From NCBI GenBank assembly GCA_963693635.1, contig CAVOBC010000204.1, positions 1-8,513 of the forward strand: a stretch of 8,513 nt of DNA, in the 5' to 3' direction. Positions within the stretch are counted from its first letter, which is position 1, and every line of letters begins with the position of its first letter. The notes under the pieces are model-generated. The model was not told the origin of the DNA. It made no database searches and saw only the letters and a program-made list of their open reading frames with translations. Made by a program: the position numbers and the translations under genes. Shown in pieces: positions 1 through 7,201 of the stretch. This stretch comes from CAVOBC01 sp963693635 (GTDB lineage: Bacteria > Pseudomonadota > Gammaproteobacteria > Pseudomonadales > Azotimanducaceae).

Positions 1-411
1 CTCGCCAACCAGGTCGCAGAACGGATCTATGTGTTGGATATCGCCTCGTACGGCCGCTACGACGAGGTCGTCGACGTCCTCGAGTCGATCGATGCCGTGC
101 GGGCCGCAGAGCTTTATGTCCTGATGCGGCCTCTGATGCAGGACGCGTACAAGGAACTCGGTTACGGCCAGCGCAACTTTGACAAGGTTTTGTTCCAATC
201 GATCGGCCAGTTGCTCGAGACGCCACTCCTGACGCAACCCATCAAACTGTCACGTCCTGTGGTGATGTACGAATTTGCCGACTCTCGGCTCGAGGCCCTC
301 AGCCCCGCACAGAAGCAGCTGATTCGAATGGGCCCTGACAATACGCAGCGTCTGCAGGTAAAACTCGGCGAGCTTGCCCGGGAACTGCGGGCAATCCTGC
401 CTGAGAACTGA
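1..411 (+). CDS. DUF3014 domain protein, C-terminal part (5' truncated by window edge)
   Basis: The frame is open from base 1 to a TGA at 409-411, giving 136 visible residues. A GTG at 31 could be read as a start, but coding continues upstream of it, so the true start lies outside the window. The visible part resembles the C-terminal domain of DUF3014 proteins: a GYGQRNF segment, then YEFAD (around visible residue 90), then SPAQKQLIRMGPDN (around 102-115) and a closing helix rich in Leu, Arg and Glu. The domain is mostly helical. From family knowledge, full-length members are roughly twice this length and often carry an N-terminal membrane segment, which cannot be checked here. Its biochemical role is unknown. 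The next gene starts 87 bp downstream on the same strand, so co-transcription is possible but not shown. Confidence 0.8.
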   Translation, partial: LANQVAERIYVLDIASYGRYDEVVDVLESIDAVRAAELYVLMRPLMQDAYKELGYGQRNFDKVLFQSIGQLLETPLLTQPIKLSRPVVMYEFADSRLEALSPAQKQLIRMGPDNTQRLQVKLGELARELRAILPEN

Positions 412-422
412 GTTGCCGCCGT

Positions 423-441
423 GCCAGGTCCAAGCCCTGGC
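423..441 (+). other. Small hairpin after the DUF3014 gene
   Basis: GCCAGG (423-428) and CCTGGC (436-441) pair across a 7-base loop, starting 12 bases after the DUF3014 stop codon. No T-run follows, so this is not a convincing intrinsic terminator. It may be an mRNA 3'-end structure or chance. Confidence 0.3.
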
Positions 442-451
442 GAACGGCCAA

Positions 452-474
452 CATTTGAACGCATTTGAACGCAT
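452..474 (+). repeat. 10-bp tandem duplication upstream of the CoA-transferase gene
   Basis: The unit CATTTGAACG occurs twice head to tail (452-461 and 462-471), followed by a further CAT (472-474). It lies 25-47 bases before the CoA-transferase start, in a non-coding gap. It could be a replication slippage product or a tandem half-site for a regulator; the sequence does not distinguish these. Confidence 0.6.
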
Positions 475-498
475 CATGACGTCATCGAGGATCCGAGC

Positions 499-1686
499 AT
501 GACCACCAACAACCTACCACTGTCTTCGCTCACCGTGCTTGACCTGACCCTTGCCCGCGCTGGCCCGACAGCCGTCAGGCTGTTGGCCGATTGGGGTGCA
601 AACGTCATTCGGATCGAGCCGCCACCGCAGGGCGATGGCGATGTGACGGGCGGACGGCACAATCCAGATTCCCAGAATCTGCACCGGAACAAGCGCAGCA
701 TCGCCATCAACCTCAAGACCGAAGCGGGCCATGACCTCTTTATGAGGATGGCAACCAAGGCAGACATCATCGTTGAGAACTTCCGGATGGAAGTTAAATA
801 TCGGCTCGGCGTCGACTACGAGTCGGTCAAGAAAATAAACCCTGCCATCATTTACGCGAGTATCTCGGGCTTCGGTCAGACCGGACCGTACAGCAAGCGT
901 CCGGGAGTTGATCAGATTGTGCAGGGCACGAGTGGGCTCATGTCGATCACGGGCGAACCGGGGGGTGGCCCCATGCGCGTGGGCATCGCGATCAGCGATA
1001 CGTCAGCAGGCATGTTCCTCGGCCAGGGTATCCTGCTCGCACTGATACATCGCCAGCAGACCGGCGAAGGCCAATGGGTGCATACATCGCTCCTGGAAGC
1101 GATGCTGTGCAAGATCGATTTCCAGGGTGCCCGGTACACGATGTCAGGTGACATCCCTGACCAACAGGGCAACAATCATCCGACCAATTCGCCAATGGGT
1201 GTCTTTGACGCGGAGGACGGACAGATCAATCTGGCGGCGAGCACCAACAAGATGTTCCGCAGTTTCTGCCAGGCGATGCAGGCCGATGATTTGGCGGCGG
1301 ACGATCGCTTCAAGGGGCCGGGCGGCCGCGTCGAGCATCGTCATGAGTTGTGGCAGGCCATGAATGACATCACCAGCAGCCGCGCCACTGAAGAGTTGGT
1401 CGACAAGCTAAACGAAGCAGGATGTCCCTGTGGACCGATTTACAACATCGGTCAGGCTTTCGAAGACCCGCAAGCGAAGCATCTCAAAATGGCGACACCC
1501 GTTGAGCACAAAGAACTGGGCGAGTTCGACCTTATTCGCTCGCCGATCAACATGTCCGCATTTTCAGCACGCGAACGCTTTGAACGCGCCGGGCCCGAAC
1601 TCGGTGAGCATACGGCCGAGATTCTGGACGAGATGGGTTTCACGAGCGCCGAGATCGAGGGTCTGGCTACCGCCGGCGCTATCTAG
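499..1686 (+). CDS. CaiB/BaiF family (class III) CoA-transferase
   Basis: This 395-residue protein has the usual length for a class III CoA-transferase, a cytoplasmic enzyme that moves CoA between acyl-CoA and a free acid through an acyl-enzyme intermediate. Visible family features in order: VLDLTLARAGP at the N-terminus (13-23); LADWGANVIRIEPP (29-42); NLHRNKRSIAINLK (60-73), matching the conserved 'NRNKRSI' strand; DIIVENFR (89-96); a YASISGFGQTGPY segment (119-131); and GGGPMRVGIAISDTSAG (155-171), in which Asp167 fits the catalytic aspartate of the family. The C-terminal half holds the LxxGxPCGPI-like 'AGCPCGPIYNIGQAFEDPQ' region. The ATG at 499 is preceded by GAGG eight bases upstream, which supports this start. 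The substrate cannot be told from sequence, since family members include carnitine, formyl/oxalate, bile acid and methylacyl-CoA enzymes. The neighbouring genes do not form an obvious degradation pathway with it. The family call is firm; the substrate is open. Confidence 0.95.
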   Translation: MTTNNLPLSSLTVLDLTLARAGPTAVRLLADWGANVIRIEPPPQGDGDVTGGRHNPDSQNLHRNKRSIAINLKTEAGHDLFMRMATKADIIVENFRMEVKYRLGVDYESVKKINPAIIYASISGFGQTGPYSKRPGVDQIVQGTSGLMSITGEPGGGPMRVGIAISDTSAGMFLGQGILLALIHRQQTGEGQWVHTSLLEAMLCKIDFQGARYTMSGDIPDQQGNNHPTNSPMGVFDAEDGQINLAASTNKMFRSFCQAMQADDLAADDRFKGPGGRVEHRHELWQAMNDITSSRATEELVDKLNEAGCPCGPIYNIGQAFEDPQAKHLKMATPVEHKELGEFDLIRSPINMSAFSARERFERAGPELGEHTAEILDEMGFTSAEIEGLATAGAI

Positions 1687-1690
1687 CGAG

Positions 1691-1704
1691 CGGGCCGAGG
1701 CCCG
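1691..1704 (+). other. Perfect GC hairpin after the CoA-transferase gene
   Basis: CGGGCC (1691-1696) and GGCCCG (1699-1704) form a tight inverted repeat immediately after the CoA-transferase stop at 1684-1686. A T5 run is present only about 30 bases later (1733-1737), too far for a classical intrinsic terminator. It may slow or protect the mRNA end. Confidence 0.3.
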
Positions 1705-1752
1705 AGACTCTGAAAAAGAGCAGGAAAGCACCTTTTTGGCACCCTGATAGGA

Positions 1753-1775
1753 GCCGGCTTAAGTCATCTGCCGGC
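1753..1775 (+). other. Inverted repeat in the leader of the GNAT gene
   Basis: GCCGGC at 1753-1758 and again at 1770-1775 can pair across an 11-base loop. It ends 22 bases before the GNAT start codon and about 13 bases before its GGGAG ribosome binding sequence. It could be a leader structure or an operator, but each arm is itself a palindrome of common GC-rich bases, so chance is quite possible. Confidence 0.2.
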
Positions 1776-1797
1776 CCACTGCGGAAACGGGAGAAAC

Positions 1798-2364
1798 ATG
1801 GAATTGTCCGTAGATGAAATGCAGCCCTACGAGACGCAGCTGGTTGACAGGATGCTGCAGCTCTATCTGCACGACATGGCCGAATGGTTCAAGTTTAATA
1901 TCATGGACGACGGGCGTTACGGCGATCTGCTATCAACGCATCTTGCGGCGAATCAGCCGGTCTACGTCGCTCGCGTTGACGGCACCCCCGCGGGCTTCGC
2001 GCTCGTTTCGACCGATACTGACGAGTTGCGAAACGTGGACGACGACGTCAACGCTATCGACGTGGACTCTATCGAAGTGGGCTCCGTCGAAGTGGACTCT
2101 ATCGACGTGGACATGGAAGAGTTTTTCCTGATGCGGGCGTTCCGCCACCGGCGGATCGGGGAGGCCTTCGCGTCACAGGTGTGGGCGGATGCGCCGGGGC
2201 GGTGGGTGGTCCGGGTTTTCACCGGCAATGAGCCCGCCGTGCCGTTTTGGCGCCGCGCGGTCGCCGAATATGCACATTCCTTCAGTGAGGAGCGCCGAAT
2301 GGATTTTGCTAACAACGAGAAAGCCGAGTGGATCTGGTTCCGCTTCGACAATCGTCTCGTTTGA
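1798..2364 (+). CDS. GNAT-like N-acetyltransferase with an acidic repeat insertion
   Basis: This 188-residue cytoplasmic protein fits a GNAT acetyltransferase, which transfers acetyl from acetyl-CoA to an amine. Visible landmarks are a helix-rich N-terminus (10-50), the strand VYVARVDGTPAGFALV (55-70), and EEFFLMRAFRHRRIGEAFA (107-125). In the last, RRIGEA matches the acetyl-CoA pyrophosphate-binding pattern R/Q-x-x-G-x-G/A. RVFTGNEPAVPFWRRA (139-154) matches the usual 'N..A..FW' strand and helix near the end of the fold. Between the central strand and the CoA-binding strand lies an acidic stretch (about 72-106) absent from ordinary members. It contains four consecutive five-residue units (87-106) encoded by a 15-bp DNA repeat. 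GGGAG sits four bases before the ATG, which is short but acceptable. The substrate is unknown. It is separated by 111 bp from the CoA-transferase gene and is convergent with the amidohydrolase gene downstream. Confidence 0.8.
   Translation: MELSVDEMQPYETQLVDRMLQLYLHDMAEWFKFNIMDDGRYGDLLSTHLAANQPVYVARVDGTPAGFALVSTDTDELRNVDDDVNAIDVDSIEVGSVEVDSIDVDMEEFFLMRAFRHRRIGEAFASQVWADAPGRWVVRVFTGNEPAVPFWRRAVAEYAHSFSEERRMDFANNEKAEWIWFRFDNRLV
2056..2115 (+). repeat. 15-bp minisatellite, four units, in frame within the GNAT gene
   Basis: Four head-to-tail units are seen: ATCGACGTGGACTCT (2056-2070), ATCGAAGTGGGCTCC (2071-2085), GTCGAAGTGGACTCT (2086-2100) and ATCGACGTGGACATG (2101-2115). They encode IDVDS, IEVGS, VEVDS and IDVDM. 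The preceding 15 bases (2041-2055, encoding DDVNA) match the first unit at 10 of 15 positions and may be a decayed fifth copy. The unit length is a multiple of three, so copy-number changes would keep the reading frame. Confidence 0.9.
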
Positions 2365-2432
2365 ACCGCGTGTGAGACCTGGACCAGCGGAAGCTCTGGC
2401 AATCCTTCATAGAAACTAAAGCAATATGCTGT

Positions 2433-2440
2433 GCTAGAGT
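2433..2440 (+). promoter_or_regulatory. Possible extended -10 promoter in the convergent gap
   Basis: The string TGCTAGAGT (from 2432) has a TG-n extension followed by TAGAGT (2435-2440), four of six matches to TATAAT. No good -35 hexamer lies 15-18 bases upstream. A transcript from here would run rightward, antisense to the end of the amidohydrolase gene, and there is no plus-strand gene for it to serve. Weak. Confidence 0.15.
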
Positions 2441-2443
2441 TCC

Positions 2444-2459
2444 CTGCGCGACAGCGCGG
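2444..2459. terminator. Hairpin between convergent GNAT and amidohydrolase genes
   Basis: CTGCGC (2444-2449) and GCGCGG (2454-2459) pair with one G-T wobble around a GACA tetraloop. It lies 80 bases after the GNAT stop and 25 bases after the amidohydrolase stop, read in each direction. The position suits a shared bidirectional terminator, but neither strand has a following T-run, so the call is weak. Confidence 0.3.
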
Positions 2460-2484
2460 TAATCCGGTTTCCATGAGATTGCTG

Positions 2485-3603
2485 CTACAGGTTGAACAGC
2501 TTAACAGCGTTGACGCCCATAACAGCCTCGCGCCGCGTGTCACTCAGACCGGCAACGGATTCCCTGATCAGATTCGGGGCCTCGAGCGTTGAATCGATGT
2601 GCGGATAATCTGATCCCCACAAGATCTTGTCTTCCCCAACCAGATCCAACATGGCGTCAATGGTGCGTTCTTCCGGCTCCGCCACAAAATAGCAGTTGCG
2701 CTTGATGTAGTCGCTCGGCTTCATCTCGAGCGGCGTCGCCGACAGATTACCGAAGAAATTGTGCTTCTCGTCCAGCCGGTCCATCAGGTAAGCCGCATAA
2801 CCGCAGCCCGCCTCAACACTCGCCACCTTCAGTGACGGGAACCGATCAAACAATCCATCGAGAACAAGCGTCGCGAGCGCCGGCATGAGCTGGCCGGTTG
2901 CACCGAGGCCAAACGTAAACGTTGCACCGGGCCCCGTGGCACCCCACGAACTGAAAGCCGCACCCGTGAAGCGCACGATGACATGCAGACACCCAGGCAC
3001 GCGGGCTTCAGCACACAGCGACCAGATGGGATCGAATGCTGGCTGACCGGGACGCTTGTCACCGACGACCTCGGGTGGTACAAAAACGCCCTTGAATCCA
3101 AGCTTGAGGCAATGCGCCAACTCGGTCGCAGCCGCATCGACGTCATGCCAGTTGATAACAGCAATCGGCACCACACGATCCCAGACAGCGCTGAAAACCT
3201 CCGCTTGCCAGCGATTGTACGCACGGCAATACGCAGAACTGAGTTCAACGTCCTCGACGGGGAACGGCAGGATGCCAATCGTCGGAAAGAGAACACCTTT
3301 GTCGACCTGCCACTCGTCCAAGAGCTGCGCACGCTCGTGCGGCAGATAGCTCGCGGGCGGACAACCGTCGATGTACTTGAGTGGTGAGGCAAAAAGCGCG
3401 CGCCGGTCGATATGGGCGCCGCCGAGCGCCGCAAGCCGGCCGCTGAGGACCGGCTTCTCGCCAATGATCAGCGTCTCCACATCGTCTTTAGTCTCAATTC
3501 GAATGGCGCGGGGACGGAATTCCGGCTCGAGGTATTTTTCCCAGAGGTCTGCGGGCTCCATGACGTGTGAGTCACAATCAACAACGGGTTGGGTCAATGT
3601 CAT
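2485..3603 (-). CDS. Metal-dependent amidohydrolase, ACMSD-like (amidohydrolase 2 family)
   Basis: This 372-residue TIM-barrel enzyme belongs to the amidohydrolase family that includes ACMSD-type decarboxylases and related hydrolases. Visible metal-site elements are D11-S-H13 followed by E16 in VDCDSHVMEP near the N-terminus, H207 in GCLHVIVRF, and D332 in WGSDYPHIDS near the C-terminus, where the family's catalytic or metal aspartate lies. A VEAGCGYAAYLMDRLDE segment (263-279) matches the conserved 'E-G-x-x-W/Y..Y..R.D' region, and a GFKGVFVPPE strand is at 169-178. There is no signal peptide, so it should be cytoplasmic. The ATG overlaps the stop of the HlyD gene by four bases (ATGA at 3603-3600), which points to translational coupling; GGAG is only two bases before the ATG. 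Its substrate, and whether it hydrolyses or decarboxylates, cannot be decided. Its place as last gene of a type I secretion operon is unusual. Confidence 0.92.
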   Translation of the reverse strand: MTLTQPVVDCDSHVMEPADLWEKYLEPEFRPRAIRIETKDDVETLIIGEKPVLSGRLAALGGAHIDRRALFASPLKYIDGCPPASYLPHERAQLLDEWQVDKGVLFPTIGILPFPVEDVELSSAYCRAYNRWQAEVFSAVWDRVVPIAVINWHDVDAAATELAHCLKLGFKGVFVPPEVVGDKRPGQPAFDPIWSLCAEARVPGCLHVIVRFTGAAFSSWGATGPGATFTFGLGATGQLMPALATLVLDGLFDRFPSLKVASVEAGCGYAAYLMDRLDEKHNFFGNLSATPLEMKPSDYIKRNCYFVAEPEERTIDAMLDLVGEDKILWGSDYPHIDSTLEAPNLIRESVAGLSDTRREAVMGVNAVKLFNL

Positions 3604-4922
3604 CGCTCCGAAAGAGCCGCAGCCTGTGCGCGCTTCAGGGGTTTGAGCAGGTAGTCGAGGACGGTCTTGCGACCGGTCATAATGTTGACGGTCGCAATCA
3701 TACCCGGAATAATCGGAAGAGGATTGTCATCCCGGCCAAGAAAGTTGCGCTCGGTTCGGACCCGTATACGGAAAAAATGCTCGCCGCGGTCATCCGTTAT
3801 CGTGTCTGCACTGATCAATTCCAGCACCGCATCGAGTCCGCCATAGATTGAGAAATCGTAGGCTGTGAGCTTGACCGTTGCTTTCTGTCCCGGGTGAATG
3901 AAAGCGATATCCGCAGGGCGTATTCTCGCCTCAATCAACAAACTGTCGTTGCTGGGTACGATTTCAATGAGGTCCATTCCCGGCTGAACGACGGCACCGA
4001 TCGTGTTCACCAAAACCTGCTTGACCGTTCCGTCGACCGGCGAGCGGACCTCTGTGCGAGTCACCCGGTCCTGTAGTGCGACATTCGAAATCGTCAGGCG
4101 CGAGAGCTGGTTGCGCGCCTCGTTAAGCTGAGTCTGTGCGTCACTCATGAATTGCTGGCGGCGCTCGCTGATCTTTCGCTCAGCCTCAATGATCACGGTT
4201 TCGGCTTTGGGAATTGCGAGCCGGGTCGCGTCCAGTCTGCCATTCGATTCATTAACCGCGACCTCAAGTCGCAATAGCTCAACCCTCGACACCGCACCCG
4301 TCGCGACGAGGGGGCGAGTCATCTCCAGTTCCTCCTGGGTCAACGCGGCACCGCGCTTAAGCTTGGCTGCGTCAGAACGCAATTCTTCGAGTCCCTGGCG
4401 TTGCTGGGTAAGCTGCTGGGTCAGTATGTAAATTGCCGACGCCAGCTCTCTCTGGCGCGCCTCGTAGAGCTGGCGTTCCTGGTTGATCATATCCATCCGC
4501 GCCTCGGGGAAACCCGGCGGGAGCACGAACTCGGTTCCTGAGACCTCGGCCTCGAGTCGAGCAACGAGGGCGGACAGGGCCGCTGACGTGAGCTGGCCTT
4601 CATTGAATGAACTCGCAAACTGCGTGTCATCGAGTCGAATCAGATTCTGCCCCTCAGTGACGTGGTCACCGACCTGGGTCAGCACCTCGGCCAGAATGCC
4701 ACCTTCGAGATTCTGGACGACCTGCACTTGCCCCGAGGGAATAACGCGGCCCTCGGCGCGCGCCACTTCGTCGAGGGTCGCGAACCTCGACCATACGAGG
4801 GCGGCGACAAGTACGACGGTCGATGTCCACAGGATGAGGTGCAGCCGCGTTGGCACGGTCTCAACCTCGGCCGCGTAGGTGTCGGGCATGTAGTCAACGT
4901 CGTCCAGCGGGTTAGCGGTCAA
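3600..4922 (-). CDS. Type I secretion membrane fusion protein, HlyD/LapC family
   Basis: This 440-residue protein is the periplasmic adaptor of a type I secretion system, linking the inner-membrane ABC transporter to an outer-membrane TolC-like channel. Seen in order: a short cytoplasmic N-terminus; one membrane segment (about 27-46); a first lipoyl half-motif (about 55-100, with VVQNLEGGILAEVLTQVGD); a long Glu/Gln/Arg-rich coiled coil (about 105-285); a second lipoyl half (about 290-325, with RSPVDGTVKQV); a beta-barrel domain; and the HlyD family C-terminal signature PGMIATVNIMTGRKTVLDYL (406-425). The start is a TTG at 4922, chosen because GGAG lies seven bases upstream and because it overlaps the ABC gene stop as TTGA. 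An in-frame ATG at 4889 lacks a comparable ribosome binding site. The gene lies between the ABC gene and the amidohydrolase gene, with 4-base overlaps on both sides. Confidence 0.95.
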   Translation of the reverse strand: MTANPLDDVDYMPDTYAAEVETVPTRLHLILWTSTVVLVAALVWSRFATLDEVARAEGRVIPSGQVQVVQNLEGGILAEVLTQVGDHVTEGQNLIRLDDTQFASSFNEGQLTSAALSALVARLEAEVSGTEFVLPPGFPEARMDMINQERQLYEARQRELASAIYILTQQLTQQRQGLEELRSDAAKLKRGAALTQEELEMTRPLVATGAVSRVELLRLEVAVNESNGRLDATRLAIPKAETVIIEAERKISERRQQFMSDAQTQLNEARNQLSRLTISNVALQDRVTRTEVRSPVDGTVKQVLVNTIGAVVQPGMDLIEIVPSNDSLLIEARIRPADIAFIHPGQKATVKLTAYDFSIYGGLDAVLELISADTITDDRGEHFFRIRVRTERNFLGRDDNPLPIIPGMIATVNIMTGRKTVLDYLLKPLKRAQAAALSER

Positions 4923-7156
4923 TTTGTGGCTCCGAGGGAGCGCAATACGTCGTCTCTTGGCCCGTCGGCGACCAGTTGTCCGTCATGCAGCACAAGCAGA
5001 CGATCGACGAGGCTCAGCATGGAGGTCTTGTGCGTCACCAGAATCAGGGTACGGCCGGGAAGCAATGGAGCCAGCGCCTGTTTGAAGTTCAGTTCAGCGG
5101 TGTTGTCCATCGCGTTTGTCGGTTCGTCGAACAGCAAAATAGACGGGTCGTTGATCAGGCCGCGCGCGATGATGATTGCCTGGCGCTGACCGCCTGACAA
5201 GTACTGGCCACGCTCACCGACAGAGAGGTCGTAGCCGTCCGGGTGGGTCCGCAGAAAGTCGTTGATGCCACCAATGGTCGCCGCGTTGATGATCGCCTCG
5301 TCAGTCGCCTGCGGTGCGCCGAGTGCAATGTTCTCACGCACCGTGCCGTCGATCAGCATGACGTCCTGAGGCACGTAACCCGTGCGCCTGCGAAGGTCCG
5401 TAGGATCGACCTGGGCGATGTCCGTTCCAGCCACCAAAATGCTGCCTTCGTCCGGTTCATAGAACTTCATCAAGAGCTTCTGGACGGTCGTCTTGCCTGA
5501 CCCCATGCGTCCGATAATGGCGACACGCTCGCCCGCCGCAATGCTCAAACTGATATCCCGGACGGCAGGCATCTTCTGGCCGGGGTACGTGAAGGTCACG
5601 CCTTTCAGTGCAAACTCGCCCGTCACGGTTGGTCTGTGCAGAAAGCGGGTGGATGAAGGACGTTCTGTCGGTAGTCCCATGACGTGGTCGATCGCGCCGT
5701 ACGCGGCCACCGAGTGATGGTAGCGCGTGAAGATAGTGGCAACCTGCGCCATTGGCGCGAGGCAGCGGCCGGTCAAAATCGTGCAGGCGATGAGTCCGCC
5801 GACGGAAAGGGCGCCATCCATGATCTGATAGACGCCGACGATTACGACGGCGACGGTCGCGAGTTGCTGCACCACCTGGGCGACGTTGACGGCCGTCAGG
5901 GACAGAAGTCGGGTGCGTAGGCCGAGACGCGCCAGCCGACCATTGAAAGCCTCCCACTTCTGCTGCATCAGTCCCTCCGCGCGTGCGCCCTTGATGGCAT
6001 CGAGCGAGCTCAGGGTTTCGATCAGCATCGCATGCTTGCGCGCCGCTTCGCTGAAACTCTGCGTGATCACGTCTTGCAGCGGCCGCTGCAACGCCAGACC
6101 AACAAGGACGATCAGGGGGATTGCGGTAGCAGGGACTAGCACGACAGGCCCCCCCAGGCTGTAGATCAAGAGCACAAACAAGAGGACAAACGGCAGGTCG
6201 ATCAACGCGATGAGTGTCGTGCTGGTAAAGAACTCGCGGAATCCATCGAACTCCTGGAGGTTGTTGGCGAACGACCCGACTCGCGAAGGTCGTGCTGCAA
6301 GCTTGATGTCCATAACCCGGGCAAACGTCGATGACGACAGCAGAATGTCCGAACGTTTGCCGGCGACATCAATAAAGTAGCCGCGCAGCGACTTCATGAC
6401 GAGATCAAAGCCAAAGACCAGAAACGCGCCGCTTGCCAATACCCACAGGGTTTCTGTCGCATGATTCGGGACGACGCGATCGTAGACGTTCATGACGAAC
6501 AGCGGCGTGACGAGCGCGAAGAGGTTGATCAGAAACGAAGCAACAAGCACCTCACCGTAAAGGCCGCGTGAGCGTTTCAGGACATGCCAAAACCAATGCC
6601 CACCCGGGCTTCCATCTGCCTCGTCGCCGTCGGCAGACGCACCGGTCGAATCGGGCCTCAAAAGCAGGCAGGAACCGAGGTATTGGCCGTCCAGTTCATT
6701 GGCGTCAACGCTGACGGTGTCCGTGCCGTCTCCCGGAAAACTGACGTCTGCACGACTCCCGTCAAAACTAGCAAGAACACAGGCATGGCCGTCACGCAGT
6801 TGCAGCGCAACGGGTAAGACGAGCGGTGAGATCTCCTGCAGGTCGCGCTGCACGAGTCTCGCCTTGAAGCCTGCTCGTTGCGCCGCGCGGATGAAGAGGT
6901 CGGGAGTCATTCGCCCGTCCGCACTCGGCAAACCTGCCATCAACCCCTCGGCCGATTGGGGCCGATGGTGGATCCGGGTCATAGCGACAAGACAGGCGAG
7001 CAGTGGGTCCCCGACGGCAACCGCCGGCGGCGCCTTCAGCGGTTCGACCGCGGCGGTGTGTTCATCACCCTCGCCTGCATCATCAGGACTGTCAGGAGAG
7101 GCGTTGCTGTCGCTCAAAAGGCATGCCTGTCGGGGCCGGTGGGGACGATTATACAC
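4919..7156 (-). CDS. Type I secretion ABC permease/ATPase, LapB/LssB type
   Basis: This roughly 745-residue inner-membrane protein has three parts. An N-terminal C39-like domain (about 49-168) begins GDPLLACLVAM. Relative to active C39 peptidases the catalytic cysteine position appears to be Pro51, so it should bind substrate rather than cleave it, as in HlyB and LapB. A six-helix ABC transmembrane domain follows (about 195-490). The ATPase domain (about 512-745) has Walker A GRMGSGKTT (549-557), signature LSGGQ (653-657), Walker B ILLFDEPT with Glu678, a NAMDN D-loop and His709. The DEPTNAMDN form is typical of the LapB/LssB group, which exports large adhesin or repeat proteins. The start is uncertain. 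GTG at 7156 has no visible ribosome binding site and overlaps a TATAAT box, while TTG at 7117 gives 732 residues and fits a transcript starting near 7141. It is the first gene of a coupled operon with the HlyD protein; its substrate is not identified. Confidence 0.95.
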   Translation of the reverse strand: MYNRPHRPRQACLLSDSNASPDSPDDAGEGDEHTAAVEPLKAPPAVAVGDPLLACLVAMTRIHHRPQSAEGLMAGLPSADGRMTPDLFIRAAQRAGFKARLVQRDLQEISPLVLPVALQLRDGHACVLASFDGSRADVSFPGDGTDTVSVDANELDGQYLGSCLLLRPDSTGASADGDEADGSPGGHWFWHVLKRSRGLYGEVLVASFLINLFALVTPLFVMNVYDRVVPNHATETLWVLASGAFLVFGFDLVMKSLRGYFIDVAGKRSDILLSSSTFARVMDIKLAARPSRVGSFANNLQEFDGFREFFTSTTLIALIDLPFVLLFVLLIYSLGGPVVLVPATAIPLIVLVGLALQRPLQDVITQSFSEAARKHAMLIETLSSLDAIKGARAEGLMQQKWEAFNGRLARLGLRTRLLSLTAVNVAQVVQQLATVAVVIVGVYQIMDGALSVGGLIACTILTGRCLAPMAQVATIFTRYHHSVAAYGAIDHVMGLPTERPSSTRFLHRPTVTGEFALKGVTFTYPGQKMPAVRDISLSIAAGERVAIIGRMGSGKTTVQKLLMKFYEPDEGSILVAGTDIAQVDPTDLRRRTGYVPQDVMLIDGTVRENIALGAPQATDEAIINAATIGGINDFLRTHPDGYDLSVGERGQYLSGGQRQAIIIARGLINDPSILLFDEPTNAMDNTAELNFKQALAPLLPGRTLILVTHKTSMLSLVDRLLVLHDGQLVADGPRDDVLRSLGATN
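4930..4933 (-). promoter_or_regulatory. Ribosome binding site deciding the TTG start of the HlyD gene
   Basis: GGAG on the minus strand stands seven bases before the TTG at 4922, inside the end of the ABC gene. It is the best-placed site for this gene, and it favours TTG over the in-frame ATG 33 bases further in. Confidence 0.6.
7119..7128. other. 10-bp perfect palindrome at the 5' end of the ABC gene
   Basis: AGGCATGCCT is a perfect palindrome just upstream of the candidate TTG start (7117) and about 20 bases downstream of the TATAAT box. It might be a small operator, or it might supply the weak AGG ribosome binding sequence eight bases before TTG. A 10-bp palindrome can easily occur by chance. 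Confidence 0.2.
7148..7153 (-). promoter_or_regulatory. Candidate -10 box for the secretion operon
   Basis: The minus strand reads a perfect TATAAT here, between the end of the PPC-domain gene (7202) and the ABC gene. No clear TTGACA-like -35 box is found 15-19 bases upstream, so the match is only half of a promoter. If used, transcription would start near 7141, downstream of the GTG at 7156, and would favour the TTG start at 7117. Confidence 0.4.
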
Positions 7157-7201
7157 GGCGCTTTGCCAGCCGAGGATGGCCGGACACCGGACTTTCGCGA
7201 G

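Noticed and set aside
49..411. Treating GTG at 31 as the start of the first gene
   Set aside because: The frame is open and coding-like all the way to base 1, and DUF3014 proteins are longer, so the gene is truncated by the window edge.
1962..2543. Long minus-strand open frame opposite the GNAT gene
   Set aside because: Its protein is Ser/Arg/Thr-rich with no recognisable domain. It overlaps the 3' end of the amidohydrolase gene on the same strand and mirrors the minisatellite. It is a shadow of the GNAT gene in GC-rich DNA.
2983..3387. 134-codon plus-strand open frame inside the amidohydrolase gene
   Set aside because: It is antisense to conserved amidohydrolase residues, with no family resemblance.
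7092..7124. ATG-initiated 10-residue minus-strand leader peptide frame before the ABC gene
   Set aside because: It has no usable ribosome binding site (AGG only one base away), overlaps the ABC coding sequence, and has no run of regulatory codons.
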